The notes beneath the pieces are model-generated. The model saw only the letters and a program-made list of their open reading frames with translations, was not told the origin of the DNA and searched no databases. From JANXQE01 sp035651635 (GTDB taxonomy: Bacteria; Verrucomicrobiota; Verrucomicrobiia; Limisphaerales; UBA8199): DNA of 64,000 nucleotides. The DNA lies in NCBI GenBank assembly GCA_035651635.1, contig DASRFK010000313.1, positions 1-64,000 of the forward strand. The letters run 5' to 3'. The stretch's first letter is position 1; each line of letters begins with the position of its first letter. A program made the position numbers and the translations under genes. Below are positions 62,635 through 64,000 of the stretch, one piece after another.

Positions 62635-63048
62635 TCATTGCCCGGCTTGCAAAGGAACTTGGGATACACCGCCGGCGTCGGTTTGCCGCAGCACGATCTC
62701 CATTCTTTCAATTAAGTCTTTCACCTTGAATGGCTTGGTGATGTAGTCGTTCGCTCCGGCATCCAAACCCGCGGCTCGGGCAAGCTGGCTCGACATCGCA
62801 GTCAAAATGATAATCGGCATCGAGTGGGTTGCCGTATCTCGTCGGAGAATCTCACACACCCCCAGCCCGTCCAATTCGGGCAGCATCAGGTCCAGCAAGA
62901 TCAGATCGGGCGACTGAGAACGGGCTTGCTCCAACCCCTGCGCCCCATTCGTGGCGGCGAGCACGGCGAAACCCGCGTTGGTCAGATTGAACTTTAGGAG
63001 TTCGACCAATTCAAGGTCGTCTTCGACCACCAGGATTCTCTTGCGCAC
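62635..63048 (-). CDS. Second receiver-domain response regulator, Pho-linked
   Basis: About 137 aa from the GTG at 63,048 (reads RKRILVVEDDLELVELL next); the longer frame to 63,129 would put the Pho box inside the gene, so the shorter start is preferred. Asp in LILLDLMLPELDG, Thr/Ser in PIIILTAMS and Lys in ITKPFKVKDLIERM complete the receiver. No output domain. Two Pho-box units lie 41 bp before the start and the phoB gene follows, so it may be a phosphate-controlled partner of PhoR. Confidence 0.85.
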   Translation of the reverse strand: MRKRILVVEDDLELVELLKFNLTNAGFAVLAATNGAQGLEQARSQSPDLILLDLMLPELDGLGVCEILRRDTATHSMPIIILTAMSSQLARAAGLDAGANDYITKPFKVKDLIERMEIVLRQTDAGGVSQVPLQAGQ

Positions 63049-63088
63049 GCTGCCAAAAGTACCAAAGGCCGGCACGCGGAACAACCGC

Positions 63089-63110
63089 CAGGGGGTTACG
63101 TTCTGGTTAC
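63089..63110 (-). promoter_or_regulatory. Pho box of two 11-bp direct repeats
   Basis: On the minus strand two adjacent 11-bp units each open with GTAACC. They match the stronger box before phoB in sequence and spacing and stand 41 bp before the GTG of the receiver gene. Confidence 0.6.
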
Positions 63111-63239
63111 AAAACCTGTAAGGAACCAACAGGTATGCTTATGAGTTTCCCGCTCGGGTTTTGTATAGCCTTCGAGCTTTCTTATTCGTGGAAACAGGAC
63201 GCGCCGCGAGGCAATTCCCTCGCGGTCGGTCCCGGAAAT

Positions 63240-63626
63240 CTACTTGGAGGCCATGCAGCAGGTCCCCTGCATGCCGCAGCTATGGTTCACCTTATCCGTC
63301 CGCGTCTTTCCTGCGCCGGCGGAAGTGATCGTTGTTGCGCAGGCGGGGCAGCCATGGACCGCAATGGTCTTCAGCGGTTCGGCGCGCATACCTTTGCCCG
63401 AGTTGTCCGCCACTTTTGCAAACCGGTCGGTGCAACGCGCGCACGTCTTTGAGGTCGTGGTTTGTGACTGCACTGGCGCGGCCGCGGAGGCCATCAGTTT
63501 GGAGGAGCCTTTCCCCTGGGCCAAAATAGGGTTGGGGACCAGCAAACCAAGGGTGGCCAGCGCAATGGAGGCCAACGAAACGGAACGGGAGAGTGTATTC
63601 GATATTTTCATTTTAGTATATTTCAT
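63240..63626 (-). CDS. Secreted cysteine-rich protein of unknown function
   Basis: About 128 aa from ATG 63,626 (or 123 aa from 63,611, MKISNTLSRSVSLASIALATL), with a signal peptide ending near ILAQGK. The mature part holds CARCTDRF, HGCPACATT and HSCGMQGTCCMASK, seven or eight Cys and two His in CxxC and CC patterns, suited to metal binding or disulfide clusters. No family recognised. It is the next minus-strand gene upstream of the Pho-box receiver gene. Confidence 0.65.
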   Translation of the reverse strand: MKYTKMKISNTLSRSVSLASIALATLGLLVPNPILAQGKGSSKLMASAAAPVQSQTTTSKTCARCTDRFAKVADNSGKGMRAEPLKTIAVHGCPACATTITSAGAGKTRTDKVNHSCGMQGTCCMASK

Positions 63627-63763
63627 GTTGTGTCTCATTTGAGCGGACCTCTCTAATACGCCATGATTGAGACAACCCCTCACCGTTTCCGCAATTTTGG
63701 TTTCGCCCGAGTCGATTTGATGCTAGAGAAGATGGCGCGCCGGTTTCCTCGAAACCGGATCGT

Positions 63764-63847
63764 GGGCGAGTGGCGAAATGGCAGACGCGCGTGGCTTAGG
63801 ACCACGTGGGGTAACCCTTGCAGGTTCAAGTCCTGTCTCGCCCACCA
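63764..63847 (+). tRNA. tRNA-Leu (TAG anticodon)
   Basis: An 84-nt type II tRNA with encoded CCA. Acceptor GGGCGAG/CTCGCCC with discriminator A; anticodon stem CGTGG/CCACG with loop CTTAGGA; long variable arm; T-arm GCAGGTTCAAGTCCTGT. It reads codon CUA and by wobble CUG. Confidence 0.93.
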
Positions 63848-64000
63848 TCCCCCTGATATTTCGGCTGGACATCAGCCATCGACCGGGCAAGCGCGTGGCT
63901 GAGCGCCGTTGCCGATTCGGCTGCCATTTATTGACCGATCGGCGTAAAGAGACGGCCAAGTCTGGCATGCCGCTATTTAAAGCCATCTGGGCGCGTTGAA

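Noticed and set aside
63723..63986. 87-aa minus-strand ORF containing GETGLEPARVTPRGPKP
   Set aside because: It is the well-known artefact produced by reading tRNA-Leu on the opposite strand; the tRNA at 63,764-63,847 explains it.
1..64000. CRISPR array, restriction-modification or toxin-antitoxin defence systems
   Set aside because: No spaced 25-40-bp direct repeats with unique spacers and no recognisable nuclease, methylase or toxin genes were found.

Overview
The window is a GC-rich chromosomal segment of a Gram-negative bacterium, most likely a member of the Verrucomicrobiota of the Pedosphaera/Limisphaera type. I infer this from the outer-membrane machinery (BamD-like, LptE-like, ExbB/ExbD/TonB and a TonB receptor), the many secreted glycoside hydrolases, the long carbohydrate operon, a PQQ-propeller protein of the kind common in that phylum, and dispersed 7-bp and palindromic repeats. 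No rRNA or other decisive taxonomic marker is present, so the phylum is an inference.

Positions 1-30,800 are a carbohydrate region. A partial alpha-helical-barrel protein and a GH51 arabinofuranosidase lie on the + strand. An almost gapless minus-strand gene string then runs from 27,333 down to 3,457: SIS isomerase, zinc alcohol dehydrogenase, SAF-domain oxidoreductase, FGGY kinase, RpiR regulator, GH140-like enzyme, PQQ propeller, a triple-repeat protein of unknown family, beta-helix protein, SDR epimerase, FucP-like permease, second GH140-like enzyme, TIM-barrel isomerase, fucose/arabinose-isomerase-like protein, RbsABC-type transporter, a 923-aa protein with an NPCBM-like end, and a GH172-type protein. 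Ten junctions are 4-base overlaps, so the 19 genes probably form one operon. It appears to take a furanose- or pentose-containing plant-wall glycan, cut it outside the cell, import the sugars by two routes, and isomerise, oxidise and phosphorylate them. A perfect inverted repeat before the first gene is a candidate RpiR operator. Upstream are a GH42-like gene and a truncated, frameshifted gene.

Positions 30,800-38,600 are a scrappy zone: an internally deleted glycosyltransferase pseudogene, a DUF2997 relic, a sulfotransferase, a GreA/GreB-type factor, tRNA-Ile(CAT), a CE15-type esterase, and a tiny self-contained transcription unit (promoter, 35-codon ORF, terminator) at 37,682-37,886. An integrase relic sits further left at about 3,100-3,345.

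Positions 38,600-64,000 are mostly housekeeping and envelope genes: Ser/Thr kinase, lptE-like and bamD-like genes, murA, prmC, a single-domain response regulator, LysM, OB-fold and coiled-coil envelope proteins, an ExbD-ExbB-TonB set diverging from a 1018-aa TonB receptor that is followed by a 101-aa plug-like protein, xseA and a Tat-exported protein flanked by two inverted copies of a 130-bp MITE-like element, an NtrC-type regulator, a class I amidotransferase, ispF, a PhoR-PhoB pair plus an extra receiver protein, each preceded by 11-bp Pho-box repeats, a cysteine-rich secreted protein and tRNA-Leu(TAG). Several families of small intergenic repeats (heptads, GACTGAAAGTC hairpins, MITEs) cluster in the gaps of this half.
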